Source: Tenericutes bacterium HGW-Tenericutes-2
GTDB lineage: Bacteria; Bacillota_I; Bacilli_A; Acholeplasmatales; Acholeplasmataceae
DNA: 64,000 nucleotides
Assembly (NCBI GenBank): GCA_002839095.1
Contig: PGXL01000001.1
Coordinates: 62,001 to 126,000, forward strand
Direction: 5' to 3'
Shown here: one piece after another, positions 16,250-24,883 of the stretch
Position numbering within the stretch: position 1 is the first letter of the stretch
How the letters are laid out: every line of letters begins with the position of its first letter
Position numbers and translations under genes: made by a program
Notes under the pieces: generated by a model
Databases searched by the model: none
What the model saw: only the letters and a program-made list of their open reading frames with translations
Told to the model about the DNA's origin: nothing

Positions 16250-19018
16250 TTACATTTTTCTTTCATCTGAAACATTTATTTCCTTACCATAGGTAAAGAC
16301 AAGCGTTTGATAAGTCTGAGCAGTAATTGTAAGTGTCCAAAGGTGATTCACACTAGGATAATTGACTAGATAATATGTTCCTGGTTCTAATGTTATTGAG
16401 TGACCACCCCATACAGCATAAATCGTGTCTATATTGACTCGATTAGAATTGCATAAAACAAGTTGCATATTGGTATAAAATAGATACTCTGCTCGAGTAG
16501 TAATGACTAGTTTCATCACATCTCGATCCCCAAGATAATCTCCTTTGAACTCATAGGACATATTTAAATAAGCATTGGTTATATTTTTACCAAAATGATT
16601 ATCGTCTATGTAAGGATTTTCTATTTTAGCTAGTATTAAGCTATACTCTTGTGGGAAATTGTAATAAATTGGATTGATTCTGACTTTATATGTTCCAGGT
16701 TCTAGTTGATAGGTCAATGAAATGCCATAAGGTATTCCATCAAAACTAATTTTTTCATTTTGACTATTATATAAACCATGTTCTTTACCTAGCATGACAA
16801 AGCTCGTTTCATCTAGTGTGAACTGGTAATAAATACGACTTAATGAATTGCTTAAGGTTCCATGGATTATAGGTAGACTAAGATTAGTTAAATCTGGTGT
16901 TGGAATAAGTGATAAATCGTGTATAATCGTTTGAATGTTTAAATCGATTTTCGTATATTTAATCTTTCCAATCGATACATATTGATTTGAGAATACAACA
17001 TAATAAGTACCTGGTAATAAATCTGCCGATGAACCGTGATTCACATTTGAAATTTTGGTGAAATCACTACTCAAAAGCTCTCCCTCCACGACTCCATACA
17101 TCAAATCAAAGTTGAATTGATATCTCGCCTCATCAGTGATCATAAGTTTCATATATGTTTTCGGTATTCCTGGACCGGTAATAATTTCTTTAGTGTTATA
17201 TGAATTGGTAATCGCTTCCATCTTGGATTCATCTCTTGTTGATGTGTGTGTTTGTTCAATCAATTCAATGGTTATATTATATGTCTTTCCCGTATTTAGG
17301 TCTGGATTCAAAAGAATAAAGATTGGATTTTCTGGTGAAACTATAAAGTACTTTGAGGTTGTATCACTAATAAACCTTGTATGGCTAGCGTGTAAAAAGG
17401 GCTTTGCGATTATATTCGGGATATTGGCTCCAGTTACTTTAACTCCAGTAATTTGGTCAATATCAAAAACTATAGTATATATGTCAAAGGCATTCTCGAA
17501 CTCAAATGACAAGACTTGATTATTAGATATAAATGTACCATGATCGTTATCTAATAAATCAAAATCGAGTTTGGAGAGCTTGAAATTAAACATGTTGTTA
17601 TAAATTGCATAGGATACCTTTAGATAATATGTTCCAGGCTCGCGAATGAGTACATATTCATGATTGACACCTAGGCTTCTCATGCTAGTTTTTGAGTCTA
17701 CTATCCCTAAATATATTTCTTGGTAATTCTCATTAAAAAGCTGATATTGCATTCCACCAAACGTATTAAATTCTGATTCAATGATATAGCTACCCTTCTC
17801 CAATTCAAACTTATAGTATAGACCACTACCATCCATCACACCATCAATTTTTTCATCTATTGGAAATGGTATAGAAGCTAATTCAATCATAGTAGGTGCT
17901 TGAAGCTTATATTGTGATGAATCAGAAAGATCGATCGGAGTAAACTCAGTTTTTGTCATTTTCATCGAAATCATCATTTTCATTTGAAGATCATCATCAC
18001 CCATACTTAATCCATAGGAAATCATCAAATAATCGTTAGCAAATTCAATTTGCCCCTGCATATATAAATTGTTAAATAGTTGATTGGTGTTATTACCATA
18101 TAAATACTCAATTTCTTCAATATCCTCTTCTGTTAAATAATCTGATGCCTTAGTTATAAAGTGGTATAAGCGATTGTTTAATTTACTGAATCTCATGAGA
18201 GCTGGGTCAAAATGAATATCCTCTGTTGGATTCTGATTATCTATTGTATCCCCTAAATCTATAGGTGAATAGAGGTAATATCCATTATAATCCGGTTCAC
18301 TAGATAAGAAGAATAGAACCATTTTTTGGTTCATTTCCATAATAATTTGACGCATACCTTCCATGTTCGTTTCTAGATAAAGTGGAGATAGTTGAATCAA
18401 TGTTTGCTGATCAATTGAAAAATCGACAACCTCTTTACCATCATCCATTGAGATAGAGGTCAAGATTTCATATTCAAATTGATTTTGATTGCTTCGGAAA
18501 GCATTTATTTTTTGATCAATTTCTTGATAAATTTCATTGTTTTTAGTTGGATTTTCGATACTAAACCATAAAGGATATGAACTCATTTGAGGAGTTTCAT
18601 AAGTTCTTTCTTGGATGATAATGTCAGCTGATGTTTCAAGTGTCAGTGCAGCATTTTTAATCGCATAGTCATATACTTCAATAAGCAATATATCTTCATC
18701 GATAGATTCTCTAAAGACAACACTAGTAATATCTTCAAAGGATACAGTTTTACTCTTATCAATCACGTGAATAGTATCTAAATCATATGATCTAAGAAAT
18801 ATAGAAAGCTCGAAATCTCCCTCTATTACTTTAAATTGATGCTTTGGTGTAAACTTAACAACAACTTTGAATGTATCCTCTTCAAAGGTTGTTTCGTAGG
18901 AAACTTCATAGAAGGATTCAAAGTTATTGGAATTGACTTCAATTTGAGTTTCTTGTTTACATGATGCAATTAAAAATAAATAAAAAAATAAACTGAGAAA
19001 AACAATTATTCTTTTCAT
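16250..19018 (-). CDS. Large surface lipoprotein with about five 105-residue repeats
   Basis: 922 residues with signal peptide and lipobox IASC (Cys20). No family recognised for residues 25-380. From about 385 to the end, beta-rich units repeat with a period of 104-105: the strand motif PGTY(Y/K) begins at Pro461, Pro669, Pro774 and Pro879, and a degenerate unit (TGKTYNITIEL) falls near 570. Units resemble pre-peptidase C-terminal (PPC) beta-sandwich domains, which often bind ligands on secreted proteins. A -10 TATAAT lies at 19091-19096 on the minus strand, and the gene has its own downstream hairpin, so it is likely monocistronic. Function unknown; exposure on the cell surface is well supported. 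Confidence 0.75.
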   Translation of the reverse strand: MKRIIVFLSLFFYLFLIASCKQETQIEVNSNNFESFYEVSYETTFEEDTFKVVVKFTPKHQFKVIEGDFELSIFLRSYDLDTIHVIDKSKTVSFEDITSVVFRESIDEDILLIEVYDYAIKNAALTLETSADIIIQERTYETPQMSSYPLWFSIENPTKNNEIYQEIDQKINAFRSNQNQFEYEILTSISMDDGKEVVDFSIDQQTLIQLSPLYLETNMEGMRQIIMEMNQKMVLFFLSSEPDYNGYYLYSPIDLGDTIDNQNPTEDIHFDPALMRFSKLNNRLYHFITKASDYLTEEDIEEIEYLYGNNTNQLFNNLYMQGQIEFANDYLMISYGLSMGDDDLQMKMMISMKMTKTEFTPIDLSDSSQYKLQAPTMIELASIPFPIDEKIDGVMDGSGLYYKFELEKGSYIIESEFNTFGGMQYQLFNENYQEIYLGIVDSKTSMRSLGVNHEYVLIREPGTYYLKVSYAIYNNMFNFKLSKLDFDLLDNDHGTFISNNQVLSFEFENAFDIYTIVFDIDQITGVKVTGANIPNIIAKPFLHASHTRFISDTTSKYFIVSPENPIFILLNPDLNTGKTYNITIELIEQTHTSTRDESKMEAITNSYNTKEIITGPGIPKTYMKLMITDEARYQFNFDLMYGVVEGELLSSDFTKISNVNHGSSADLLPGTYYVVFSNQYVSIGKIKYTKIDLNIQTIIHDLSLIPTPDLTNLSLPIIHGTLSNSLSRIYYQFTLDETSFVMLGKEHGLYNSQNEKISFDGIPYGISLTYQLEPGTYKVRINPIYYNFPQEYSLILAKIENPYIDDNHFGKNITNAYLNMSYEFKGDYLGDRDVMKLVITTRAEYLFYTNMQLVLCNSNRVNIDTIYAVWGGHSITLEPGTYYLVNYPSVNHLWTLTITAQTYQTLVFTYGKEINVSDERKM

Positions 19019-19140
19019 AAATACCCCTCATTATGATTGAATTTTTTTGCTTCTAAGTAATTTAGAATCGTTTTTTTAAAAACTAGTTGTATTATAACAT
19101 GGAATTTGAACGAATAAAAGGGCTCATTTAGGAGTATAGA

Positions 19141-19203
19141 AAAATAAAAAAAGCATTACTGTAGATTGCGTATATGTCATATACTAACTACTGATGAATG
19201 CTT
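19141..19203 (-). terminator. tRNA-Leu terminator
   Basis: AAGCATT (19151-19157) pairs with AATGCTT (19197-19203), with inner helices GTAG/CTAC and GTATA/TATAC, followed on the minus strand by a T-run at 19151-19141. Confidence 0.75.
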
Positions 19204-19215
19204 TAATCTTTATAG

Positions 19216-19300
19216 TGGTGCGGGTGACAGGAGTTGAACCTGCACGCCTTGCGGCGCTAGATCCTAAGTCTAGTGCGTCTGCCAATTTCGCCACACCCGC
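19216..19300 (-). tRNA. tRNA-Leu (anticodon TAG)
   Basis: 85 nt including an encoded CCA. Acceptor GCGGGTG/CACCCGC, anticodon stem CTAGA/TCTAG with loop CTTAGGA giving TAG, a long variable arm (GCGCCGCAAGGCG), and T loop GTTCAACTC. The class-II variable arm and anticodon identify leucine, reading CUA/CUN codons. Confidence 0.97.
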
Positions 19301-19309
19301 GCAAAAAGA

Positions 19310-19338
19310 ATTATACCTTTTTTTTCAAAAGGTGTCAA
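19310..19338 (-). promoter_or_regulatory. tRNA-Leu promoter, full consensus
   Basis: Minus strand: TTGACA (19338-19333), 17-base spacer, TATAAT (19315-19310). The spacer itself can pair (CCTTTT with AAAAGG). Start point about 3 bases before the mature tRNA. Confidence 0.85.
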
Positions 19339-19353
19339 TTCTTTTTCAAAATA

Positions 19354-20904
19354 TTATATTCTTTTCTTTTTTACGTAGTAAGTAATGCCTAAACCAGCAA
19401 TTAAAAGTCCTGAAGCAATCGATATATACAGTGTAAATGGAATCATATTTTCATCTTCTACGACATCTATTCTAACTCTTGTAATTTCAGTTAATCCATT
19501 GGATTCATAAGATAGATAAACATAATAGCTTCCACTTTGCTTTTCATTATCCTTATATTCACTAAATAAGATATTTAGATTGGTCGCTTGAATTCCTGAG
19601 AGCTCAAGCTGTGCCTTGAACCAAGCTATGATTTCTGCATCTGTCATTGTATCAGCAACTGATTTTTCAATTATCTTTTCGTTTGTCTCAAATATTGGAC
19701 CCTTATTCTCAATTACATGGATTGTTATATTTTTGTTGGTTGTATTTAGCTGAGCATCTGATGAAGAAATTGCCATCTGATAAATTCCTGGTGTCAAGGT
19801 CTGATTGTAAAGGTTATAGGATATAGAGACGCTCACATTACCATCAACATCATCAACTGCCTTATATTTAGATAATATAGAACTATTTGACAGTGGAGCA
19901 TCCGTTGTATATAAATAAATCATTTGTGGACCACTAATAACAGGTCCTTTTTTATCCACTAAGGTTATAGGTACCTCCAAAGTTGATTTATTCCCACTTT
20001 GATCACTTGCTTCAAATAAAACATAATAGATTCCGACAGTTGTCGCGCTTGTGTATGTGTCATTTAATATAGAAAGATTAGCACTATCCATAATATCTAC
20101 ATTATCTGTCACCTCAAGAAGTGATTTGATCTGATTGACATCAATCTTTTCTGCAAGTGGTATTTCGATTAAATTAGGTATCGATATTATTGGACCTGTT
20201 AAGTCAAAAATTCTAATATCTAAAATATATTTTTTAGTTATCAAATTATGTGTCACCTGAAATGTCATTTGATACGCACCCGGAAGCTTAGAGCTTGCCG
20301 AATAGGAATCAGAGATTACATCATATGCAATTGCATGTCCTTGTGAATTATAGGCTGTGACATAACTCTTTATTTGATCGATAGTTAGTAGATGATCATA
20401 GTCCATTGGAATTAAACCTTGATAATTCATAATTTCTGAAGAGTTTATGTAGGGTATAAAGCCATTGAAGTCCTGATAGGTTCCTTCATATAGCATCGCG
20501 TTATAGCCATTTGTATGACCATTTGGCATGTATGCAATATGAATCCATTCATCCGATGTCGTAAATTCGAAGTATGCACGTTCGTTTTGACGATCTTCAA
20601 TAATATAATTACTGTGATTGACTCCACTGTCTTCTTCAATTTCAATAAATACACTACTTAAATCCATCGTTAACTGACCCAAATAATCGAAGTCAAATAC
20701 GAGTGTATAGATGGTATTATTCTTAACTCGTATAGGTTCAATTGTTTGTGCATAATAATCTGGAGATTCTAGTAATAAAATATTGCTTAAACTTAAGTAA
20801 TTTTTACCCTTTGGTAAGCTATCATACTGTCCTGCGTTTGAATTCAATTTTCCAAATAATAGAAATATAAAACATAGTAAAACAAAAGTCATTATTTTTT
20901 TCAT
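19354..20904 (-). CDS. Exported, membrane-anchored Ig-like domain protein
   Basis: 516 residues. Signal peptide MKKIMTFVLLCFIFLLFGKL, a unique N-terminal domain to about residue 210, then two or three bacterial Ig-like (DUF5011/HYR-like) modules recognisable by repeated GPIISIPNLIEIPL, GPVISGP and GPIFET beginnings with DNVD / DDVDG turns, and a C-terminal membrane segment followed by KKKR. So it is anchored in the membrane and faces outward. The ORF opens at 20940, but AGGAGG precedes the ATG at 20904, which starts the signal peptide. Downstream of a tRNA cluster with a weak terminator between. Probably an adhesion or surface structural protein; no enzyme motif seen. Confidence 0.75.
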   Translation of the reverse strand: MKKIMTFVLLCFIFLLFGKLNSNAGQYDSLPKGKNYLSLSNILLLESPDYYAQTIEPIRVKNNTIYTLVFDFDYLGQLTMDLSSVFIEIEEDSGVNHSNYIIEDRQNERAYFEFTTSDEWIHIAYMPNGHTNGYNAMLYEGTYQDFNGFIPYINSSEIMNYQGLIPMDYDHLLTIDQIKSYVTAYNSQGHAIAYDVISDSYSASSKLPGAYQMTFQVTHNLITKKYILDIRIFDLTGPIISIPNLIEIPLAEKIDVNQIKSLLEVTDNVDIMDSANLSILNDTYTSATTVGIYYVLFEASDQSGNKSTLEVPITLVDKKGPVISGPQMIYLYTTDAPLSNSSILSKYKAVDDVDGNVSVSISYNLYNQTLTPGIYQMAISSSDAQLNTTNKNITIHVIENKGPIFETNEKIIEKSVADTMTDAEIIAWFKAQLELSGIQATNLNILFSEYKDNEKQSGSYYVYLSYESNGLTEITRVRIDVVEDENMIPFTLYISIASGLLIAGLGITYYVKKKRI

Positions 20905-20957
20905 ATTGTTTCCTCCTGCTTTATGGTAGAAAGAAATCAAATAAATTACTTTATTAA

Positions 20958-20980
20958 ATAAAAAAAGAACCTAAGTTCCT
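20958..20980 (-). terminator. Weak terminator after the tRNA cluster
   Basis: GAAC/GTTC stem (with flanking A-T pairs) and loop of four bases at about 20967-20980, followed on the minus strand by seven T. Short stem but well-placed. Confidence 0.5.
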
Positions 20981-20990
20981 AATTTATAAG

Positions 20991-21064
20991 TGGCAGGGCT
21001 AGCTGGATTCGAACCAACGATCGCAGGGTCAGAGCCTACTGCCTTACCGCTTGGCTATAGCCCT
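20991..21064 (-). tRNA. tRNA-Gln (anticodon CTG)
   Basis: 74 nt with encoded CCA. Acceptor AGGGCTA/TAGCCCT, discriminator G, anticodon loop CTCTGAC giving CTG, T loop GTTCGAATC. It reads CAG and is very similar to the neighbouring tRNA-Gln(TTG), suggesting local duplication. Confidence 0.95.
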
Positions 21065-21089
21065 ATATATAGAGCTTAATGTATTAAGA

Positions 21090-21163
21090 TGGCAGGCCCA
21101 GCTGGATTTGAACCAACGATGAGGGAGTCAAAGTCCCTTGCCTTACCCCTTGGCTATGGGCCT
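21090..21163 (-). tRNA. tRNA-Gln (anticodon TTG)
   Basis: 74 nt with encoded CCA. Acceptor AGGCCCA/TGGGCCT, anticodon loop CTTTGAC giving TTG, T loop GTTCAAATC. Second gene of a His-Gln-Gln tRNA operon; 11 bases separate it from tRNA-His. Confidence 0.95.
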
Positions 21164-21174
21164 ATCTTAAGAAG

Positions 21175-21251
21175 TGGGGCGGCCGAAGGGAGTTGAACCC
21201 TCCAGTGTCGGAGCCACAATCCGATGCGTTAACCGCTTCGCCACGGCCGCC
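21175..21251 (-). tRNA. tRNA-His (anticodon GTG)
   Basis: 77 nt counted with the extra 5' G (position -1) typical of tRNA-His and the encoded CCA. Acceptor GCGGCCG/CGGCCGC, anticodon loop TTGTGGC giving GTG, T loop GTTCAACTC. First gene of the tRNA cluster. Confidence 0.95.
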
Positions 21252-21270
21252 GTGTGATAGCGCAATTACT

Positions 21271-21298
21271 ATTATACAATAATATTCGTTTTTGTAAA
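21271..21298 (-). promoter_or_regulatory. Promoter of the His-Gln-Gln tRNA cluster
   Basis: Minus strand TTTACA (21298-21293), 16-base spacer, TATAAT (21276-21271). Confidence 0.7.
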
Positions 21299-21378
21299 GT
21301 GAAATTATGTAATTTTTTAGAATTAGTTGTGAAATCTTTTGATTTCTTGTATCCTATTCTAGAAAGGCGGGAATACTC

Positions 21379-22347
21379 ATGCTAAAGTGGCTTATTAGAT
21401 TCTTCTACTTAATGATTATATCCATAGCAACCCTATATGTCTATGGAAGTGCAAACTATTCTAGGTTAGAAGTTTATTACTCAGAATATATGGAGGAACA
21501 TCTCGATGATGCGCAGACATACCTAAAAGGTATAAACACGGTCATGGGAATTGATTACTATTCCAATTCTGCAGTTTACCAATATATTCAAAATCAAGGC
21601 AATCATCAATTGACAGTAAGTATTTATGCAATTGGAGTTACATTAAATAATGAACTTTATGATGGTATGATGATTTATATTAATAATGTTAAAATTTATG
21701 AGGATAATGAATTAGTCGTTCACCCAAAATTAAAAATTACAGTGACCTTGAATCAAAGTACTTATAAGAGCGGTGATGACTTGATTAGTACAGCTACTGT
21801 ACTCTTTGATCCAGCAAAGCCATTCCCTTACTCATATGCTCCTACTGTTTTCTTGCTATTTAAGGAAGATTATCTGAAGGTCAAAGATGAGGATATTTAT
21901 GCAAATATTGATCGAATCTCTATTGCTTATTCGAATGGTAGTGTAGATGCTAATAATGCATTGGTTTATAATGATTCACTTCTCTTCTTGGGATCTGATG
22001 AAATCATTAGCGAAGCTGCATTTAATAAGACTGATACACTCGCACTTGAACCTCTTGATTTTCAATTATCTAAGCAATTTGCAGGGGATAAACCTACAGC
22101 TGAAGAGTTAGCATTATTTGATTTAGTGACTGAACGTGGCGACTTAAGTGAATTCAACTATTTAATATGGAGAACAATGGCAATCTATGTTTTAATCGTT
22201 GGTGTCCTCACATATGTTTTATTCTTTCATAAGTTTGTAAAAGCAAAGCTTCAAGAAAAAAAATATCAATCCAAGGATGGTAAAGTTAAGGAAGTTATTG
22301 CTGAACCGATATTTAAAGATATTGAATATAAGAATGATGGAAAGTAA
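21379..22347 (+). CDS. Two-span membrane protein of unknown function
   Basis: 322 residues. Hydrophobic segment at about residues 4-23, a large polar, presumably extracytoplasmic domain (24-262) rich in Y, D and N, a second hydrophobic segment near 263-285 (TMAIYVLIVGVLTYVLFF), and a lysine-rich cytoplasmic tail. No cysteine pattern, lipobox or catalytic motif is visible. AAGGCGGG lies upstream of the ATG. The stop codon falls in the loop of its own terminator. Monocistronic, between divergent tRNA clusters. No family recognised; the layout fits a membrane-tethered sensor or surface protein. Confidence 0.65.
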   Translation: MLKWLIRFFYLMIISIATLYVYGSANYSRLEVYYSEYMEEHLDDAQTYLKGINTVMGIDYYSNSAVYQYIQNQGNHQLTVSIYAIGVTLNNELYDGMMIYINNVKIYEDNELVVHPKLKITVTLNQSTYKSGDDLISTATVLFDPAKPFPYSYAPTVFLLFKEDYLKVKDEDIYANIDRISIAYSNGSVDANNALVYNDSLLFLGSDEIISEAAFNKTDTLALEPLDFQLSKQFAGDKPTAEELALFDLVTERGDLSEFNYLIWRTMAIYVLIVGVLTYVLFFHKFVKAKLQEKKYQSKDGKVKEVIAEPIFKDIEYKNDGK

Positions 22348-22362
22348 TTTCCATCTTTTTTT
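22336..22362 (+). terminator. Terminator overlapping the stop codon
   Basis: GATGGAAA (22336-22343) pairs with TTTCCATC (22348-22355), loop GTAA holding the TAA stop, then T7. Confidence 0.85.
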
Positions 22363-22371
22363 CTAATTAGA

Positions 22372-22401
22372 TTGCAATTCATGTTTTTATTATGCTATAC
22401 T
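22372..22401 (+). promoter_or_regulatory. tRNA-Trp promoter
   Basis: TTGCAA (22372-22377), 18-base spacer, TATACT (22396-22401), starting a few bases before the tRNA. Confidence 0.65.
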
Positions 22402-22414
22402 TATAAATGCGCTT

Positions 22415-22489
22415 AGGGGTATAGTGTCAACGGTAGCATACCGGTCTCCAAAACCGTCGGTGCGGGTTCGAATCCTGCTACCCCTGCCA
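22415..22489 (+). tRNA. tRNA-Trp (anticodon CCA)
   Basis: 75 nt with encoded CCA. Acceptor AGGGGTA/TACCCCT, anticodon loop CTCCAAA giving CCA, T loop GTTCGAATC. The CCA anticodon reads only UGG, in line with TGA serving as a stop here, unlike Mycoplasma and Spiroplasma, which also carry a TCA form. Confidence 0.96.
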
Positions 22490-22500
22490 TTTGAAAATTG

Positions 22501-22529
22501 AAGGACGTTCATTGAACGCCCTTTTTTTT
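22501..22529 (+). terminator. tRNA-Trp terminator
   Basis: AAGGACGTTC (22501-22510) pairs with GAACGCCCTT (22514-22523) with one A-C mismatch, loop ATT, then a T-run. Confidence 0.85.
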
Positions 22530-24216
22530 AGTTCATTTTAAGCTTAACAGTAATTTTAGTACCTTTTCTTAATGTCGATTGGAGTTCAACTGAGCCATCA
22601 TATTTTAATGCGATATGCTTTACAATAGCAAGCCCCAAGCCAGTACCACCATCAAGTCTACCTTTATCAACTCTGAAGAATCTTTCAAAAACTCTTTGTT
22701 GGTGCTCTGGCTCAATGCCATATCCTTGGTCTTTTACGATAAAGATAACTTCTTTTTCTACTTGATTCAATGTAACTTCAACTTTTTTATTTGAATCACT
22801 ATATTTAATTGCATTCTCTATTAAATTCTTAAATAGCTTTTGAATATCTAATGGATCACACATCACCTGAATTGACTTCGATTGTATAACTAAATTGATA
22901 TTTTTAGATATTGCAAATTGTGACTGTGCATCAATAACTGTTGATAATATTTGATTTAGGTCTTGTTTGGAATATACCTTTTCCTTTAAATTCTCTAATC
23001 TAGATAGCATGAGCATGTCTTCTACGAGTGCTGCCATGGTTTCTGTTTGTTTGACAATTTGATGCGAGGATTCCTTCACTTCATCGGGCTTGATTAATCC
23101 ATGTTCGATGAGTTCAGCGTATCCTCTGATTGCAGTTAAAGGTGATTTAAGCTCGTGAGATGCATGAGAGAAGAAATCACGCTTCATTTGCTCGATTGCA
23201 CGCTCCTGGCTTACATCCTTGAATAATGCGAGAACAGTAGCTTCCGTATGATTAAACCCTTGTGCATTCACAAAGAATATTCTAACTTCCATAGTTTTCG
23301 CATCAATTTTTGAATCAAATGTTGACGGCTGATGCTCGATGTTCGCCTTAGTTACTGCGTCTCTAATTTGAGCGTCACGTATTGAATAATAGCTTGGCTT
23401 CATATATGCTTCTTCGTCTAAATTGAATATTGATTTCGCATCATCATTGAAATAGACGAGCAGCTCATCTTTATTAAAGAGCATGACACCTTGCTTGAGT
23501 TCATTTAAAATTTCATTCAATTGAATCTGATAGGATTCTATCGATTTTAAGTGTCTTAATGTAGACAAATTGATTCCATTGATTTCATGAATAATGTCAT
23601 TAATTTCAGGATACGGACTGTTTAATGAGATCATTTGAACGTTGCCTTCATTTACATTTTTAAGCCCTTCTTTAACCTTATCCCATGGGATTAATAAATT
23701 CTTACTGAGCTGTGTTAATCCTAAATAAAAGATAGCAATAAATCCTGCGGATGTTAAGACTAAAACAAGAATAACAGAATTATAGGAAGCCTGCTTTGAC
23801 TCAACAGGAATTGCAACTCTTAGATAATTGTTATCATCTAATCTTCGTGCAATATATAAAAGACTGACATCGATTGTATCGGAGGTTCTCTTATAAACAG
23901 TGCCTAGATTCTTAATCTCAGGTCTCTCGCTTTTATCGGTTCCAACTGTATCATCATGTGAGTCTATGATCACAATTGCATTCTCATCTAGAATCGTAAT
24001 TCTTCGATCATTATCACTTAGATACGCCTCAACAAATTCACTTGGAGTTCCAGGAAAATTGTTATAAGCTAATTCAACTTCATCGATAACAAAGTTCATT
24101 AAATCTTCTTGATTGCTTCTTTCGAAGAAGTTCAGAGAAAAAAAGACAATAATAAAAAACAACATAAAAGCGCTTAGTAAAAGGATTATATTGTTTCTGA
24201 TTAGTGTACTCTTCAT
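22528..24216 (-). CDS. phoR: Phosphate-sensing histidine kinase PhoR
   Basis: 562 residues. Membrane segments at about 9-29 and 147-167 enclose an extracytoplasmic sensor; then a HAMP-like linker (175-215), a PAS-like domain (about 228-335), HisKA with phospho-acceptor His354 in SHELKSPL, and an ATPase domain with NAIKYSD (N box), DQGYGI (G1), FERFFR (F) and GTGLGLAI (G2). It phosphorylates PhoP in response to phosphate limitation. The start overlaps the phoP stop as ATGA. Last gene of a pst-phoU-phoP-phoR unit. Assignment to PhoR rests on domain order plus this context. Confidence 0.9.
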   Translation of the reverse strand: MKSTLIRNNIILLLSAFMLFFIIVFFSLNFFERSNQEDLMNFVIDEVELAYNNFPGTPSEFVEAYLSDNDRRITILDENAIVIIDSHDDTVGTDKSERPEIKNLGTVYKRTSDTIDVSLLYIARRLDDNNYLRVAIPVESKQASYNSVILVLVLTSAGFIAIFYLGLTQLSKNLLIPWDKVKEGLKNVNEGNVQMISLNSPYPEINDIIHEINGINLSTLRHLKSIESYQIQLNEILNELKQGVMLFNKDELLVYFNDDAKSIFNLDEEAYMKPSYYSIRDAQIRDAVTKANIEHQPSTFDSKIDAKTMEVRIFFVNAQGFNHTEATVLALFKDVSQERAIEQMKRDFFSHASHELKSPLTAIRGYAELIEHGLIKPDEVKESSHQIVKQTETMAALVEDMLMLSRLENLKEKVYSKQDLNQILSTVIDAQSQFAISKNINLVIQSKSIQVMCDPLDIQKLFKNLIENAIKYSDSNKKVEVTLNQVEKEVIFIVKDQGYGIEPEHQQRVFERFFRVDKGRLDGGTGLGLAIVKHIALKYDGSVELQSTLRKGTKITVKLKMN

Positions 24217-24875
24217 TCGACTTGATATCCTATTCCGCGGATTGTTTTAATTTCTATTTCCGCTTGATTTTGGTTTATTTTCTCACGAAGTGACTTGATA
24301 TGCATATCTAAAGTTCTTGTTTCACCTATAAAATCTGTCTCCCATACATCCTTAAAAATAGCTTCCTTAGTGACAACTACTCCCTTGTTTTTAAGTAGTA
24401 GCTTGAGTATAGAAAACTCTTTATTTGTTAAATAAACCTCATTATCATTCATGTAACATAGATGCTTTTTATCATCTAAAATCACATTTTTTAATTGGTA
24501 GACTTTTTCATCTGCTCTTTTTCTAAGCTTAGATTGAATCCTAGATGTTAGCTCTAAAACACCAAATGGTTTCGTCATATAATCATCTGCACCTAGGTCC
24601 AAAGCGATGACTTTATCCATTTCACTTTGTAGGGCTGAGATCATCATGATTGGTGTTTCTTTATCAACTTTTCTTATCGATTTTAAAAGGTCTAACCCTG
24701 AAACATCAGGTAGCATCACATCAAGCAAAATCAAATCGGGTTTTTCCTTTTGGTATGCAGCTAAAAAAAGTTCACCTTTTTGAAATCCCTTACCGATCAT
24801 TCCTGAATGATTAATTGTTTTTTCAATCACATATCCAATTGCTTGATCATCTTCTACATAATAGATTACTGGCAT
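24213..24875 (-). CDS. phoP: Phosphate response regulator PhoP/PhoB
   Basis: 220-residue OmpR-family regulator. Receiver domain with acidic pocket EDD (8-10), phospho-acceptor Asp52 in LLDVMLPD and Lys in TKPFG; C-terminal winged-helix domain (EFSILKLLLKNKG, TRTLDMHIKSLREKI, IRGIGYQVE). Binds the direct-repeat boxes seen upstream of pstS. AGGAGG precedes the ATG. Lies 8 bases after phoU. Confidence 0.92.
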   Translation of the reverse strand: MPVIYYVEDDQAIGYVIEKTINHSGMIGKGFQKGELFLAAYQKEKPDLILLDVMLPDVSGLDLLKSIRKVDKETPIMMISALQSEMDKVIALDLGADDYMTKPFGVLELTSRIQSKLRKRADEKVYQLKNVILDDKKHLCYMNDNEVYLTNKEFSILKLLLKNKGVVVTKEAIFKDVWETDFIGETRTLDMHIKSLREKINQNQAEIEIKTIRGIGYQVE

Positions 24876-24883
24876 AAATCCTC

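Noticed and set aside
17136-17519. 127-codon ORF on the plus strand inside the 922-residue lipoprotein gene
   Set aside because: It is antisense to a gene with signal peptide and repeats in register, and has no ribosome site or recognisable product.
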